From an uncultured Romboutsia sp. (GTDB lineage Bacteria; Bacillota; Clostridia; Peptostreptococcales; Peptostreptococcaceae): a DNA stretch of 15,574 nt. The translations under genes were made by a program, and so were the position numbers. Positions 14,420 to 15,574 of the stretch are shown here, in pieces. How positions within the stretch are numbered: the stretch's first letter is position 1; every line of letters begins with the position of its first letter. Under the pieces are notes generated by a model that saw only the letters and a program-made list of their open reading frames with translations, had not been told where the DNA came from and searched no databases. The stretch is from positions 1-15,574 of the forward strand of contig CALESE010000199.1 in NCBI GenBank assembly GCA_937907205.1. The letters are read 5' to 3'.

Positions 14420-14436
14420 GAAGGAGGATTATATTT

Positions 14437-14697
14437 ATGGAATTTACAGCTGAACAAATTAATGAATTTATAAAAAATATTCAAATGATGAAAGTATTTT
14501 CTACAAATTTATTAGCAATTGGGTATGACTCTAATCGAAAAATATTGAGAGTTATATTTAAAGGAAATAGTAGTTATTTGTATTTTAATGTAGAACCTGA
14601 AATATGGGAAACTTTAAAAAATTCAGAAAGTAAAGGTAAGACATTAAATGAAAGCGTAATCAAACATAAAGAAAAATATAAATATATTAAATTATAA
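14437..14697 (+). CDS. KTSC-domain protein
   Basis: This is 86 residues, with GAAGGAGG before ATG. After an N-terminal helix (residues 1-20), the rest matches the KTSC pattern: VFSTNLLAIGYDSNRKILRVIFKGNSSYLYFNVEPEIWETLKNSESKGKTLNESVIKHK. That is, 'S..l..igYd.....L.v.F..g..Y.Y..V....w..l..a.SkG..ln..Ik'. KTSC is a short domain, often alone in phages and bacteria or fused to Lys-tRNA synthetase-like proteins, and proposed to be related to RNA binding; its role in phages is unknown. It is probably transcribed from the palindrome-bearing region upstream and followed by the 14722 gene. Confidence 0.8.
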   Translation: MEFTAEQINEFIKNIQMMKVFSTNLLAIGYDSNRKILRVIFKGNSSYLYFNVEPEIWETLKNSESKGKTLNESVIKHKEKYKYIKL

Positions 14698-14721
14698 TAT
14701 TAAATGAAAGTGGGTTTTATA

Positions 14722-15339
14722 ATGATCGAAGATAAAAAATTTAAAAAACTTGTAAATAATATAGAAAGACAAATAAATAAGTTTAAAATAAATGAAATAG
14801 AAATAAATGAAAAATCATTTAGAATTTCATTCCCTCTCAAAAATTGTAATGATACTATAGAAGTTGTTAACATGCAGACTTTATTTAATATAAAAAGAAT
14901 TAATATTATAAAAACTTTAATTGAAATAAATTATAAAAGAGGTAATTCAAAATGGACCCCAACAATCATAGTAGGATTTCTTGAAGAAATAATGGCATTT
15001 CTTTCTGAAAATACTTTCTATACAATTATAAATAATAATTTAGTAACTTATAAATTTAGTGGGGATAATTACAAACAAGATAATAATTATAAAAAATTTT
15101 TATTAAGCTTATCAGAGAGATATAATGTTCCAGTTAATAGATTTAATACACAGTTTGCCTTATTTTTTAATAATTTTAAAAAAGGTAAAAGTAAATGTAA
15201 CATTTTAGAATATTTTTCTTTATATGAACTTTTAAAATTTTATTATAGAGATATTGAAAAATTACAAAAAAATATTGAAAATAATAAAATAAATGAGATA
15301 GACTTATTATATTTAAAAGAATATGGAATTATTGAATAG
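14722..15339 (+). CDS. hypothetical protein, 205 residues
   Basis: The frame is open from ATG 14704, but that start has no ribosome binding site. ATG 14722 has GAAAGTGGG just upstream and is preferred (MIEDKKFKKLV). The protein is Lys/Asn-rich and mixed helical/strand. Its first third is like a small beta sheet (FRISFPLKNCNDTIEVVNMQTL), the middle is helical (WTPTIIVGFLEEIMAFLSENTFYTI), and the end has a helical EYFSLYELLKFYYRDIEKLQKNI. No family is recognised. It follows the KTSC gene by 24 nt and precedes the partial gene at 15354 with a GAAAGGAA site. Confidence 0.65.
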   Translation: MIEDKKFKKLVNNIERQINKFKINEIEINEKSFRISFPLKNCNDTIEVVNMQTLFNIKRINIIKTLIEINYKRGNSKWTPTIIVGFLEEIMAFLSENTFYTIINNNLVTYKFSGDNYKQDNNYKKFLLSLSERYNVPVNRFNTQFALFFNNFKKGKSKCNILEYFSLYELLKFYYRDIEKLQKNIENNKINEIDLLYLKEYGIIE

Positions 15340-15353
15340 AAAGGAATATTAAT

Positions 15354-15574
15354 ATGAATAATTTAAAACCAGGTAGTATTTGGATGGTTAAAAGTTTTAA
15401 TGAATATGAAGAATATTATGCAGGAATGAGTTGTGGTAATTCTAGAATCTTAATTATATCAGTGTTTAAAGATAATAATACTACTAAATTTACTTATGTA
15501 AAATTATATAAATTTAAAAAGAAAGAAAGCAAATGCAATTATATTAATATAAATTTAAAAGATACAAATTTTTA
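15354..15574 (+). CDS. partial gene, weakly MazF/PemK-like N-terminus
   Basis: ATG 15354 follows GAAAGGAA, and the frame is open to the right edge (73 residues). The N-terminus reads LKPGSIWMVKS, then GNSRILIISVF. This recalls the 'k.GdIw.v......g..RPvlIIS' core of MazF/PemK-fold proteins, but the Pro after Arg and the usual spacing are absent. It could equally be an unrelated phage beta-barrel protein. Nothing beyond the edge is visible, and no antitoxin partner is apparent. Confidence 0.4.
   Translation, partial: MNNLKPGSIWMVKSFNEYEEYYAGMSCGNSRILIISVFKDNNTTKFTYVKLYKFKKKESKCNYININLKDTNF

Noticed and set aside
14704..14721. ATG 14704 as start of the downstream gene
   Set aside because: It has no Shine-Dalgarno sequence; the in-frame ATG 14722 has GAAAGTGGG at a suitable distance.

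Overview
The window looks like the late (virion) region of a phage or prophage of a low-GC Gram-positive host, probably a Clostridia/Firmicutes relative. The DNA is very AT-rich. Nearly every gene has a strong AGGAGG-type ribosome binding site and all genes are on the + strand. Several proteins (LamG fibre, YLPLSGGT fibre, an 'AQIAAAIGLTADKIKAGETILGIEGTY' tail protein, a P2 gpI-like baseplate protein, a T4 gp20-like portal) are typical of tailed phages of such hosts. The host assignment is inference from composition and family resemblance.

Layout, left to right. Positions 1-7568 hold a tightly packed tail-fibre/baseplate operon: a LamG-type receptor-binding protein cut by the left edge, a 1022-residue fibre with a perfect 621-bp tandem duplication, an Ig-like tail protein, two small tail proteins and a gpI-like baseplate protein. 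Positions 7569-9922 are an insertion-like block. It holds a freestanding EDxHD/Vsr-like homing endonuclease with its own promoter and a hairpin that buries its ribosome binding site, a 47-residue ORF, a terminator, the C-terminal relic of a second endonuclease of the same family, and another terminator. Positions 9923-11324 hold two virion-type genes, each interrupted by one lesion. Positions 11385-13891 hold an unknown gene, a one-helix membrane peptide and the portal gene, closed by a terminator. Positions 13921-15574 hold small accessory genes: a Cys-rich peptide, a short helical protein, a KTSC-domain protein, an unknown protein and a partial gene with a weak MazF-like look.

The most unusual signal is a shared recoding-like pattern. 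Two virion genes (1-1755 and 9923-10709) are each split by a +1 frame change. In both, the lost frame and family-like motifs return if exactly the C of an in-frame CGG codon is skipped (CCT-C-GGA and ATG-C-GGT). Reading the whole window, I find no other in-frame CGG codon in any gene. A third virion gene (10782-11324) has one in-frame TGA where Trp would fit, and no gene in the window uses TGA as its stop. This could be programmed recoding, an unusual tRNA set, or three sequence errors or mutations; the sequence alone cannot decide.
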